A stretch of 64,000 bases of DNA. It comes from Nonomuraea turcica. GTDB taxonomy: Bacteria > Actinomycetota > Actinomycetes > Streptosporangiales > Streptosporangiaceae. A model generated the notes under the pieces. It worked only from the letters and a program-made list of their open reading frames with translations, was not told where the DNA came from and ran no database searches. The stretch spans positions 1 through 64,000 of the forward strand of contig NZ_JAUZQF010000022.1 of the NCBI RefSeq assembly GCF_030718205.1, given 5' to 3'. Shown one piece after another: positions 43,561 to 51,698 of the stretch (position 1 is the stretch's first letter; every line of letters starts with the position of its first letter). The position numbers and the translations under genes are program-made.

Positions 43561-43642
43561 CATCCCGTCGGAGTGATCCGATGGCCGGTCAGCTGGTCCG
43601 ACGATCTTCCGCCGCGGCGCCTCCTTCCGTACGATCATCCAC

Positions 43643-44491
43643 GTGTCTGGCACTTGGACCGGCTTAGCACGCCGCTCCCGTCGCTCCCGAGCCGGCCGAT
43701 GCGCCGCGGCGTTCCTGCTGGTTGCCGGCTGCGGGGTCTATGCCCTGTGGCCGGCGAGCGTCACGAATGAGCCCATCCTGTACGGGGCGCCGGTCCACGA
43801 CGAGGGTTGGGCGCTTTACCTACGATCCGGGCGCAGCCTAGAGCTCGGCGAGATGCAGGCAGACGACCCTCTCATCGTGAGCGGCGACGGTCACACGATC
43901 GTCTACGTCCAGAGCAACCGCGTGCAGGCACGCGACCTGCGGGACGGAACGGTCCACGACCTCGCCGACGCGGGCCGCCTTACCGACCTGCACGTCTCCT
44001 TCGACGGCCGGGATGTCACGGTCTCGTACCGGGATCGCACGCTGATCGCGAACCTCCGGACCGGCGAGCGCCGCACGGTGCCCGATATCTGCAGGGTGTC
44101 CGGCTTGTCCGCCACCGTCATGTGGGGTGCGCCCGGCTGCGAACGCCGTGGGGAGGACGCCCGGCTCGTGACCGTGCGGCGCGATGGCACGGGGGCGTTC
44201 GTCGGCAAACTGACCGGCGGGCTGGTATCGCCGGATCTGCGGCTTGTGGCGTCATATGACTTCGACGGCGTTCTGATCAGCGACGCCACATCCGGCAAGA
44301 AGATCAAATTGATCAAGAGAGAGAATCCCGGCGTCATCGCCTGGTTCAACGATCACGAAGTCATCGTCGAAGGATCGCCGTACCAGCTCATCGACGTCAG
44401 GACGGGCGACAAGCGCCACGACCCGGCGCTGCCGGACGAATGGATCCCTTACCTCACGTGGCCGGGGGCGGGTAATGACTGGCTGGGCTGA
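43643..44491 (+). CDS. Membrane-anchored beta-propeller-like protein
   Basis: A 282-aa protein from GTG. A basic N-terminus and one hydrophobic helix (AAAFLLVAGCGVYALWP, ~21-37) anchor an outside domain of repeated blades such as DPLIVSGDGHTIVYVQSNRV. LVAGC could also be a lipobox. The opening of the outer domain (EPILYG) recurs in the next gene (EPIRYG), showing common descent. It overlaps the next gene by 17 bp. Family beyond PD40/WD40-like blades not recognised. Confidence 0.75.
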   Translation: MSGTWTGLARRSRRSRAGRCAAAFLLVAGCGVYALWPASVTNEPILYGAPVHDEGWALYLRSGRSLELGEMQADDPLIVSGDGHTIVYVQSNRVQARDLRDGTVHDLADAGRLTDLHVSFDGRDVTVSYRDRTLIANLRTGERRTVPDICRVSGLSATVMWGAPGCERRGEDARLVTVRRDGTGAFVGKLTGGLVSPDLRLVASYDFDGVLISDATSGKKIKLIKRENPGVIAWFNDHEVIVEGSPYQLIDVRTGDKRHDPALPDEWIPYLTWPGAGNDWLG

Positions 44492-45725
44492 ACGGAAGGC
44501 ACGCGCCGCGTCCCTGCTCGCCGGCCGATCGGCGGCGAGACTCGCCAGGGGCAGCGGCACCCCTGCCAGCTATTTCCGGATGTTTCGCCGCTTCCTGTCG
44601 CCGCTGCGTCTCTGGGACGCGCCTGCCTGGGGCCGTGGACTGTCCCGGCGGCAGCGGGCGATCCTCGTGGCGACGCTGCATGAGGGATGGGACGAGGAGG
44701 ACACCGCCGAGCTGTGCGGGTTGAGCCCGGCCAAGGTACGAGCGCTCGCCGTACCGCAGGAGGAAAGGGCGGCGCTCGCCGCCCGGCTTCGGGAGGCGGC
44801 CACGACGCCGGGACCGGCGCCGGCGCGCTTCCCGAAACTCATCGCCTGCCTCTGCCTGCTCGGTGCCGCCGGCTCGGCTGCCGTCGTCCCGCTCGCATCT
44901 CCAGCGCCGCTGCCGGTTCTGCCCGCCGTGGCAGCCGAGCCCATTCGGTACGGCATGCGCGTCCGGGAGGAGCTGTTCCCCGAACGGATCGAGCCGTTCG
45001 CCTCAGCGGATCCGTCCGAAGGATGGCTGGTGGTCGGCACGTCGGGACGGCGCTGGCGGCTACCGGACGCTCTCCCGCAAACCGACGTGCAGGTGAGCCC
45101 GGATGGCCGCAAGCTCGCCTACTACAGCCTCGCCCGGATGCAGGTGGTGATCCAGGACGTCATGACCGGTGCGATCATTCCCGTTCCGACCGCCTTCTAC
45201 AAGGCTGCCCTGGCTTTTTCCGCCGACAGCCGCTACCTGGCCATGGAACAAAGGGGCGACGTGGTCGTCACCGACGTACGGTCGGGCGTCGTCACGCGCA
45301 TACGGGTCGACGAGTTGCTCCTTGGCTGGGCGGGCGATCATCTGGTGGTGAGCTACTCCTACGATGGGATCAAGGTCCTGGCCTTGGACGGCTCAATGAT
45401 CGCCAAGCTACGGGCATCGGAACTGGATTCTCACTGGCAGCTGGCCGTTTCGCCGGATGGCGAGGCGGTCGCCGTGCCTTCCGGCGGGCGTGTCCTGATT
45501 CTCGACCACGACGGCAAGGTGATTCGCAAGGTCGACGCCGACCTGCCGCCGACCGCCGAGCTCAGGCGCGTCTATCGATGGGTGGGATCTGGCGAAGTGC
45601 TGCTCTATGCGCCTGGATACGGTTCAGCCACCGTCTACCTCATGGACGTGCTCACCGGCGCGACTCGGCCGGTCGCGCACGCTCCGCAGGTGGCCGAGCA
45701 TGACATCACGATCGGAGCGGTATGA
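44475..45725 (+). CDS. HTH - transmembrane - beta-propeller fusion protein
   Basis: A 416-aa protein. Residues ~57-92 (LSRRQRAILVATLHEGWDEE, then DTAELCGLSPAKVRAL) look like sigma-70 region 4, but region 2 is absent. A single transmembrane helix at ~121-142 is followed by an outside domain with PD40-like blades (VQVSPDGRKLAYYSLARMQV; LAVSPDGEAVAVPSGGRVLI). The layout suggests a one-component membrane sensor that could bind DNA in the cytoplasm, as CadC/ToxR proteins do with other folds (inference). It overlaps both neighbours (17 bp upstream, ATGA downstream). Confidence 0.75.
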   Translation: MTGWAERKARAASLLAGRSAARLARGSGTPASYFRMFRRFLSPLRLWDAPAWGRGLSRRQRAILVATLHEGWDEEDTAELCGLSPAKVRALAVPQEERAALAARLREAATTPGPAPARFPKLIACLCLLGAAGSAAVVPLASPAPLPVLPAVAAEPIRYGMRVREELFPERIEPFASADPSEGWLVVGTSGRRWRLPDALPQTDVQVSPDGRKLAYYSLARMQVVIQDVMTGAIIPVPTAFYKAALAFSADSRYLAMEQRGDVVVTDVRSGVVTRIRVDELLLGWAGDHLVVSYSYDGIKVLALDGSMIAKLRASELDSHWQLAVSPDGEAVAVPSGGRVLILDHDGKVIRKVDADLPPTAELRRVYRWVGSGEVLLYAPGYGSATVYLMDVLTGATRPVAHAPQVAEHDITIGAV

Positions 45726-46516
45726 AGGTCCGGCTCGCCCTGGCGGCACTCCTGCTGACGGCCTGCTCTTCCGCCGCCCCCGAGGATCCGCGCCCGTTCG
45801 CGCCTACGCAGTCCCCCGTCCGCTGGGTCCGCACATCAGGTATCGCCCGCCTCGCATCCGGCCAGGACGTGGCGATCCCGAGCGTCGCGAAGGTCGTGGC
45901 CGTGAGCCGCGATGGTCATCGCGTCGCCTACATCGACGACGCCTCGGACCGTTACGTCGCGCTCGACCTGCGTACCGGTCAGATCCGGAAGCTCAACGCG
46001 AAACCGGTAGGCCGGGTCATGGCGCATGAGCCGCACCTGGCCATCTCGGGCGACGGCGTGTTCTTCGCCACCTCGCCTGCGGAGGTCGCGGAAACCACGA
46101 TCACCAACTTTGATACCAGCGAGACCAGGATCATCACGAATGTCTGCCGGCTCTACGGCGTGACCGCTTCGGGGGTGCTCGGCACGCGGGACTGCGAGGG
46201 CGACAGCGACCTGCGCTGGGTCTCTCCAGGCAAGAAACCGCGCGTCTTCGAGCTCCTCAACCGCAACGACGAACCGTCGCTCTCACCCGATGGGAAGTTC
46301 ATCGCGGTTCGAGGCTTCACGCTCATCGACTTCGCGACCGGCGAGGCGGTGCAGGACTTTCCGATCCCGGCCACCGCTCAGTGGCTCGATGCCGACCACC
46401 TCCTGGCCAGGACCGACAACGGCTATTACGCCGCCGATATCGGAACCGGCACCCTCACCAAACTCACTGTGGACGCGCCCCCGTGCGCGACGGTCCTGTT
46501 CGGCCGGTGGCAGTAG
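45722..46516 (+). CDS. Beta-propeller-like lipoprotein
   Basis: A 264-aa lipoprotein (MKVRLALAALLLTACSSAAP) with lipobox LTAC and anchor cysteine at 15. The mature part has propeller-type blades (VVAVSRDGHRVAYIDDASDR; EPSLSPDGKFIAVRGFTLID) related to the two preceding genes. Its ATG overlaps their stop, so the three form one operon: anchored propeller, HTH-TM-propeller and lipoprotein. The stop is followed at once by the recombinase-like tail and tRNA-Ala. Confidence 0.78.
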   Translation: MKVRLALAALLLTACSSAAPEDPRPFAPTQSPVRWVRTSGIARLASGQDVAIPSVAKVVAVSRDGHRVAYIDDASDRYVALDLRTGQIRKLNAKPVGRVMAHEPHLAISGDGVFFATSPAEVAETTITNFDTSETRIITNVCRLYGVTASGVLGTRDCEGDSDLRWVSPGKKPRVFELLNRNDEPSLSPDGKFIAVRGFTLIDFATGEAVQDFPIPATAQWLDADHLLARTDNGYYAADIGTGTLTKLTVDAPPCATVLFGRWQ

Positions 46517-46548
46517 CGGCCCCTTTAATCGCCATCTGGGCACACCAG

Positions 46549-46620
46549 GCAGTCTTCACCCGCATAAAGATCAAGGGCTGCCGGACCAGCGAGATCGCTT
46601 ACCGACCGCCCTTTGACGAC
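46549..46620 (+). pseudogene. Recombinase-like gene tail next to the second tRNA-Ala
   Basis: Twenty-four codons (AVFTRIKIKGCRTSEIAYRP then PFDD) match the 14545-14616 tail in 63 of 72 bases. The frame again runs into the antisense of the tRNA, but 18 bases between tail and tRNA are missing relative to the first copy. Upstream homology is lost. Same interpretation: residue of an element once integrated at tRNA-Ala. Confidence 0.5.
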
Positions 46621-46627
46621 GATGTTG

Positions 46628-46700
46628 TGGAGCTATGGGGATTCGAACCCCAGACCTCCTCCATGCCATGGAGGCGCGCTACCAACTGCGCTATAGCCCC
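46628..46700 (-). tRNA. tRNA-Ala (anticodon GGC), second copy
   Basis: 73 nt, identical to the gene at 14441-14513 but on the minus strand; anticodon loop ATGGCAT, no encoded CCA. Upstream both copies share a loosely similar stretch with CCGATA and GCAA just before the tRNA. Confidence 0.98.
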
Positions 46701-46767
46701 TTGCCACGTACGAGTTTATCGGACTCCACGACTCCCAAAGCACGCTCTGGACATCTCACGAGAGAAG

Positions 46768-46796
46768 GGCCCGGCCCCAGGATTCAGGGCCGGGCC
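46768..46796 (-). terminator. Stem-loop terminator of the VWA gene
   Basis: Arms GGCCCGGCCC / GGGCCGGGCC with a 9-nt loop, 7 bp beyond the VWA stop codon on the minus strand. Confidence 0.75.
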
Positions 46797-46802
46797 GGCG
46801 GC

Positions 46803-48290
46803 CTAACCGACCGAGCGGGCCTTCTCGATGAGCGTGGCCAGCTCCGACACCATCGGGTCCTCGGAGGTCGCGGCCAGCCGCGAGGCGTGCTCGCCGAGCT
46901 CGGGCAGGTCCATGCCGAACGCCTTCCTGTCCCGCAGATAGACGGCGAACGCCGCTGCGACCACGTCCACCTGGAGCCGGACCGGTGTCGCCTTGGCCCA
47001 CACGTCGGCGGCCAGATCCTCGGCCTGGAGCGACTTACTCGCTTCGGAGGCGGCGCGGGTGTCGGGGTGCTGCCAGCGGACGGTGGCCTGGGCGAGCTGC
47101 CCGGTAGCGCCGGGCTTGAGGCGCATCGAGTAGAGGGCGGTGACCGCGTGGCCGGGGCCGATCTCGCCGCCGTCCTTGCTGTCGTCGCGGAACTCCTCGG
47201 TGGCCAGGGTGCGGTTCTCGTACCCGATGAGCCGGTAGCTGTCCACGACGGACGGGTTGAACACCACCTGGGCCTTGGCGTCGCGGGCCCGCAGCTCGAT
47301 GGTGGCGGGCAGCTGGGTGGTGAAGATCTTGTCGGCTTCCTCCTGGGAGCTGACGTACACGGCCAGGCCGTCGCCGTTGTCGGCCAGCTGCTCCATCAGC
47401 TCGTCGCCGTACTCCCTGCCGACGCCGACCGTGAGCAGCGCTACCTGCTTGCCCGCGTACTCCTTGACCTGCGCCAGGATCTCCTGCCACTCGGTGCTGC
47501 CCTGGTTGGCCAGGCCGTCGGAGAGCAGGACGACCCGGTTGGTGGCGGCGGGGCGGAACGCCTTGGACGCCTCCTCGTACCCGGCGACCAGACCGGCCTC
47601 CAGGTTCGTGCCGCCGTCGACGACGAGCCGGTCCACCGCGCTCTTCAGCTCGTCCCTGGCGGTCAGCGGGGTCATCGACGCCAGCACCTCGGCGGCGTCG
47701 TCGAAGGCCACGATCGACACCTGGTCGCCGGGCGCGAGCTGGTCGAGCAGCGTGTGCAGGGCCGACTTGACCAGGTCGAGGCGTCCGGGCTCGGCCATCG
47801 AGCCGGACACGTCCACCACGAACGTGAGGTTGGCGGGCCGCCGCGCCGCCGTGTCGGACGCGCGCGTCTGCAGGCCGACGCGCAGCACGGCCTCGTCGCG
47901 ACCGGGCAGCTTCGCGCCGTCCACGTGCACGGCGAACCCGTCGTCCGGCGGCTGCGCGTAGTCCTGCCTGAAGGCGTTGACCCACTCCTCGGGGCGGATC
48001 TCGCCGGGCGCGGGCCAGCGACTCTCCTGGAGGGTACGGCGGGCGTAGCCGTACGAGGCGGTGTCCACGTCCAGTGCGAACGTGGAGATCTGGGCTGTGG
48101 TCGTGTCCTGCTCGTCGTTCTCCTGGATGGGCGACTTCGTGGGGGCGGGCCGGTACGGGGACGCGGCCGGCTGCTGGGCGTGCTGGGGAGCGTTCTCGTC
48201 ACTGGTCGACATGCTGCCGGAGCCGCCGCAGGCCGCGACGGCGAGGAGCACAATGAGCCCGATGCCGACCGCTAACGGGCGAATTCTCAT
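46803..48290 (-). CDS. VWA-domain lipoprotein (YfbK-like)
   Basis: A 495-aa exported lipoprotein: signal peptide ending LAVAAC with cysteine 21, then a long S/P/Q-rich linker. A YfbK-type N-terminal domain (TFALDVDTASYGYARRTLQE) precedes a von Willebrand A domain with the full MIDAS start DVSGSMA near 160 and further metal residues in GGTNLEAGL and LLSDGLANQG. Metal-dependent adhesion or protein binding at the cell surface is expected. ATG 48290 has GGAGGTGG upstream; the GTG nine bases earlier overlaps that site and is unlikely. Confidence 0.9.
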   Translation of the reverse strand: MRIRPLAVGIGLIVLLAVAACGGSGSMSTSDENAPQHAQQPAASPYRPAPTKSPIQENDEQDTTTAQISTFALDVDTASYGYARRTLQESRWPAPGEIRPEEWVNAFRQDYAQPPDDGFAVHVDGAKLPGRDEAVLRVGLQTRASDTAARRPANLTFVVDVSGSMAEPGRLDLVKSALHTLLDQLAPGDQVSIVAFDDAAEVLASMTPLTARDELKSAVDRLVVDGGTNLEAGLVAGYEEASKAFRPAATNRVVLLSDGLANQGSTEWQEILAQVKEYAGKQVALLTVGVGREYGDELMEQLADNGDGLAVYVSSQEEADKIFTTQLPATIELRARDAKAQVVFNPSVVDSYRLIGYENRTLATEEFRDDSKDGGEIGPGHAVTALYSMRLKPGATGQLAQATVRWQHPDTRAASEASKSLQAEDLAADVWAKATPVRLQVDVVAAAFAVYLRDRKAFGMDLPELGEHASRLAATSEDPMVSELATLIEKARSVG

Positions 48291-48327
48291 CTCAACCACC
48301 TCCGCCCCGTACGACGGAACTGGATCT

Positions 48328-48483
48328 TCAGCGGCCGGGCCGGTGACTCAAGCGAGCACAAACCGCGATCGATACGTGATCAGTTGTGACAGCTGGTGCC
48401 ACCGAGGCGTCAGTTCCGGGCGGCCGGCGCAGCCCCTGGGCCATGAGCACGCCCAGGCCGATCAGGACCAGGTAGGCGATCAC
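48328..48483 (-). CDS. 51-aa frame coupled to the type III PKS, possibly a methyltransferase relic
   Basis: The GTG overlaps the PKS stop (GTGA). The product starts MIAYLVLIGLGVLMAQGLRR, one hydrophobic helix, then loses all family character. Type III PKS genes of actinobacteria are often followed by an isoprenylcysteine-type methyltransferase gene beginning with a similar helix, so this may be its truncated remnant. It could also be a genuine small membrane peptide. Confidence 0.35.
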   Translation of the reverse strand: MIAYLVLIGLGVLMAQGLRRPPGTDASVAPAVTTDHVSIAVCARLSHRPGR

Positions 48484-49499
48484 CAGTGCAGCAGGAGCAA
48501 CTCGGCGGAGAAGCCCGGCCCCAGGGCGAGGAGCACGGCGGGCGCGTCCGGCCGGGCCTGCGTTTCCTGCAGCACGTGGAGGACCGAGACCGACGACAGG
48601 TTGCCGTGCTCACGCAGCGAGCGCCAGGTGACGTCGAGGGCCCTGGGCGGCAGGCCGAGCGTGTCCACGATCTTCTCGATGACCTTGGGCCCGCCAGGAT
48701 GGCAGATCCACGTGGCGACCTGGTCCGGGGTCAGGCCGTAGTCGGTGAGGAAGAGCCGGATGTCGGCGGCCAGTGCCTGCTCCACGAAGGCGGTCAGCTC
48801 CGGGTCCAGCACGATGCGGAACCCACGGTCGCTCACCTCCCAGCCCATGAGGTGCTCGGTCCCGGGGTAGAGGCGGCTGCGGGTGGCCACGACCTCGGGT
48901 CCGGGCCCGCGCCCGGTCGCCACGACGGCCGCCGCGCCGTCCCCGAACAGGCCGCTGGCCACGAGGTTCGCGATCGAGGTGTCGTCGCGCTGGATCGTCA
49001 GTGAGCACAACTCCACGCACACCAGCGCCGCGGCGTGTCCCGGCCAGCCGCGCAGGTAGTCGTGCAGGCGCGCCAGCCCGGACGCGCCGGCCGCGCAGCC
49101 GAGGCCGAACACGGGCATCCGCTTGACGTCCGGCCGCAGCCCCACGCGCTGGGCCAGCCGGGCGTCGAGCGAGGGCGTGGCCAAGCCCGTGGTGGAGCAG
49201 AACAGCAGGTGGTCGATCTTCTCGGGGCGTACGCCGGCCTTGTCGAGCGCGCCGCGCAGCGCCTGCTCGGTCAGGTCGAGGGCGATCTCGGCGTACATGT
49301 CGTTCGCGCGGGCGAAGGAGTCGAGCTTGGCGTAGTCCTCCAGCGGGAGGGCCAGATTGCGGCCCGTCACGCCCGTCGCGGCGTGGAAGCGCCGCAGGAG
49401 CTCCTCGTCGCAGTCGGTCAGCCGGGAGAACGCCTCGGTGATCTCCTCCTGGTCGTAGCGGTTTTCCGGCAAAACCGTCTGTACACCCGAAATGTGCAT
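48480..49499 (-). CDS. Type III polyketide synthase (chalcone/stilbene synthase family)
   Basis: A 339-aa condensing enzyme with the complete triad: C135 in FGLGCAAGASGL, H267 in WICHPGGPK, N300 in REHGNLSS. It builds a short polyketide from an acyl-CoA starter and malonyl-CoA; the product is not predictable. FGDGAAAVVATG and LGPGFSAELLLLHW are family ends. GCAGGAG lies upstream of the ATG. A 51-aa coupled frame follows where a methyltransferase is often found; a GlxA regulator is divergent, 42 bp away. Confidence 0.94.
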   Translation of the reverse strand: MHISGVQTVLPENRYDQEEITEAFSRLTDCDEELLRRFHAATGVTGRNLALPLEDYAKLDSFARANDMYAEIALDLTEQALRGALDKAGVRPEKIDHLLFCSTTGLATPSLDARLAQRVGLRPDVKRMPVFGLGCAAGASGLARLHDYLRGWPGHAAALVCVELCSLTIQRDDTSIANLVASGLFGDGAAAVVATGRGPGPEVVATRSRLYPGTEHLMGWEVSDRGFRIVLDPELTAFVEQALAADIRLFLTDYGLTPDQVATWICHPGGPKVIEKIVDTLGLPPRALDVTWRSLREHGNLSSVSVLHVLQETQARPDAPAVLLALGPGFSAELLLLHW

Positions 49500-49541
49500 A
49501 TATCACTCCTGCCGCGGAGAGGCTCCGGCTAACATGCGGGC

Positions 49542-50519
49542 ATGGCGCTGCCCGACCCGTACCGGCCCCACAGGGTGGCCGTGCTCGCCTTCGATGGGAT
49601 GGCGCCGTTCGAGCTGGGCAGCGTCGTGGAGCTGTTCGGGCTGCCCCGGCCCGAGCTGGACGTCCCCTGGTACGACCTCAAGGTGTGCGCCGAGACGCTG
49701 GAGCCGCTCAGGGTGGTGGGCGGGTTCACCATGCGGGCCGAGCACGGGCTGGACGTGCTGGCCGGGGCCGACACGGTGATCGTTCCCGGGGCGGACGTGC
49801 ACGCGCCGGCGTCCGGAGAGCTGGTCGCGGCGCTGCGACAGGCGCACGCGCGCGGCGCGCGCATGGTGTCGATCTGCTCGGGCGCGTTCGCGCTGGCCGC
49901 CGCCGGGCTGCTGGACGGACGCGTGGCGACCACGCACTGGAGGTACGCCGACCTGCTCCAGGACCGTCACCCCGCCGTGCGGGTCAACCCGTCGGTCCTG
50001 TACGTGGACGAAGGGGACGTGCTGACCAGCGCCGGCAGCGCCGCAGGGCTCGACCTGCTGATCCACCTCGTCCGCACCGACCACGGCCCCGGCGTGGCCA
50101 ACACCGTGGCCCGCCGCCTGGTCGTGCCGCCGCACCGGGAGGGCGGGCAGGCGCAGTTCATCGAGGCCGCGGTCACGGCGGTCGAGGACGATGACGCGGT
50201 GGCCAGGGCGATGTCGTGGGCCATGGACAACCTGGCCCGGCCCATTGCCGTGGCGGACCTGGCCAGGGTGGCCAACATGTCGCAACGGTCGTTCATCCGG
50301 CATTTCAAGCGCCAGACCGGCACCAGCCCGCTGCGGTGGGTGATCGCGCAGCGGGTGGCCGCCAGCCTGACAATGCTGGAGTCCACGGCGGCGCCGGTTG
50401 AGGAGATCGGGGCGGCGGTCGGGTTCGAGAGCCCGGTGACGTTCCGGCACCATTTCACCAAGACCATGCGTACGTCCCCCTCGGCCTACCGGAAAGCGTT
50501 CAGCGGGCACGCGGGGTGA
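49542..50519 (+). CDS. GlxA-family transcriptional regulator (DJ-1/PfpI + AraC)
   Basis: A 325-aa regulator. Residues 1-~180 are a DJ-1/PfpI-like domain with the nucleophile-elbow motif SICSGAFALAAAGLLDGR, and residues ~215-320 an AraC-type double HTH (VADLARVANMSQRSFIRHFK; APVEEIGAAVGFESPVTFRH). Ligand unknown. Divergent from the type III PKS gene, which may be its target. The 3' end overlaps the convergent methyltransferase by 20 bp. Confidence 0.92.
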   Translation: MALPDPYRPHRVAVLAFDGMAPFELGSVVELFGLPRPELDVPWYDLKVCAETLEPLRVVGGFTMRAEHGLDVLAGADTVIVPGADVHAPASGELVAALRQAHARGARMVSICSGAFALAAAGLLDGRVATTHWRYADLLQDRHPAVRVNPSVLYVDEGDVLTSAGSAAGLDLLIHLVRTDHGPGVANTVARRLVVPPHREGGQAQFIEAAVTAVEDDDAVARAMSWAMDNLARPIAVADLARVANMSQRSFIRHFKRQTGTSPLRWVIAQRVAASLTMLESTAAPVEEIGAAVGFESPVTFRHHFTKTMRTSPSAYRKAFSGHAG

Positions 50520-51594
50520 GCCGCCAGAGCGACGTCACCTCGGCGGCGCGGGCCGCGTGCAGGGGATCCGCCGCGTCCTTCGGCCGCCGGTGGCGCGGCG
50601 CGACGTCCCGGCGGCCGGCGACCCGCAGCCCTGCCCGCTCGAACGCGCCCAGCAGCTCGTCCCGGCTGCGCAGCCCCAGGTGCTCGGCCAGATCGGACAG
50701 GATCAGCCAGCCCTCGCCCTCGGGCTCGAGGTGCTCGGCCAGCCCGTTCAGGAACCCACCCAACATCCGCCCGCCTGAATCGTAAACGGCCTGGTCGAGG
50801 GGCGAGATCGGGGTGGCGGGCAGCCACGGCGGATTGCACACGACCAGCGGCGCCCGCCCCGGCGGGAACAGGTCCGCCCGCACGATCTCCACCGTGCCGC
50901 CCAGCCCCAGCCGCGCGACGTTGTCCTCGGCGCAGTCCACCGCCCGCTGCTCCAGGTCGGTGGCCACGACGTGCCGGACGCCGCGCCTGGCGAGCACCGC
51001 CGCCAGCACCCCCGTGCCTGTGCCGATGTCGAACGCCAGCCGGTCGGCGGGCAGCGGCGCCTCGGCGACCAGATCCACGTATTCGCCCCTGATGGGGGAG
51101 AACACACCATGGTGCGGGTGGACGCGGGCGCCGAGCGCGGGGATGTAGACGCCCTTTTCGCGCCACTCGTGGGCGCCGATCAGGCCGAGCAGCTCACGTA
51201 GCTGGCCCACGCCCGGGGGCGCCTGCGGACCGTAGACCTCGGCGCAGGCCTGCCGCACGTCCGGCGCCCTGCGCAACGGCACCACGTGGCCGGCGTCGTA
51301 GGGGATGAGCAGCATGCCCAGCGTGCGGGCACGCTGCGATCGGGCCTGGCGGTGACGGTGGAATCCCGATCCCGGGGCGGCGGGCTTGCAGCGGCGGCCC
51401 ATGGCGCTCAGGAGCTGACGGGCGTTGTGGAAGTCGCCGCGCCACAGGAGGGCGGTGCCTTCGCAGGCGAGACGATAGGCGGTGGCGGCTCTCATCCGGT
51501 CGTCGGCGACCACGACACGCTGGGGTGGCGGCACTCCCAGCGCCGAACGCCACTCCGCCGACCGTTCCCGCCCCGCCTCGGTCCATCGGATCAT
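50500..51594 (-). CDS. SAM-dependent methyltransferase with NPPW motif
   Basis: A 364-aa class I methyltransferase. Residues ~1-160 are a helical N-terminal part. The Rossmann fold begins AFDIGTGTGVLAAVLARRGV (SAM motif I), with ATDLEQRAVDCAEDNVARLG and the active-site VVCNPPWLPA. NPPW/Y enzymes methylate nitrogen in proteins or nucleic acids (HemK and relatives); the target is unknown. Weak ribosome binding site at the ATG. Convergent overlap with the GlxA gene. Confidence 0.85.
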   Translation of the reverse strand: MIRWTEAGRERSAEWRSALGVPPPQRVVVADDRMRAATAYRLACEGTALLWRGDFHNARQLLSAMGRRCKPAAPGSGFHRHRQARSQRARTLGMLLIPYDAGHVVPLRRAPDVRQACAEVYGPQAPPGVGQLRELLGLIGAHEWREKGVYIPALGARVHPHHGVFSPIRGEYVDLVAEAPLPADRLAFDIGTGTGVLAAVLARRGVRHVVATDLEQRAVDCAEDNVARLGLGGTVEIVRADLFPPGRAPLVVCNPPWLPATPISPLDQAVYDSGGRMLGGFLNGLAEHLEPEGEGWLILSDLAEHLGLRSRDELLGAFERAGLRVAGRRDVAPRHRRPKDAADPLHAARAAEVTSLWRLTPRAR

Positions 51595-51698
51595 CAGGAC
51601 TCGACCGTTTCACAGACCGCGTCCTCAGGCGATCCATTTTCCACTTCGCTGTGGTGCGGGCCGGCGCTCTCCATACGTTCTTCGCGCCACCGTCCTGA

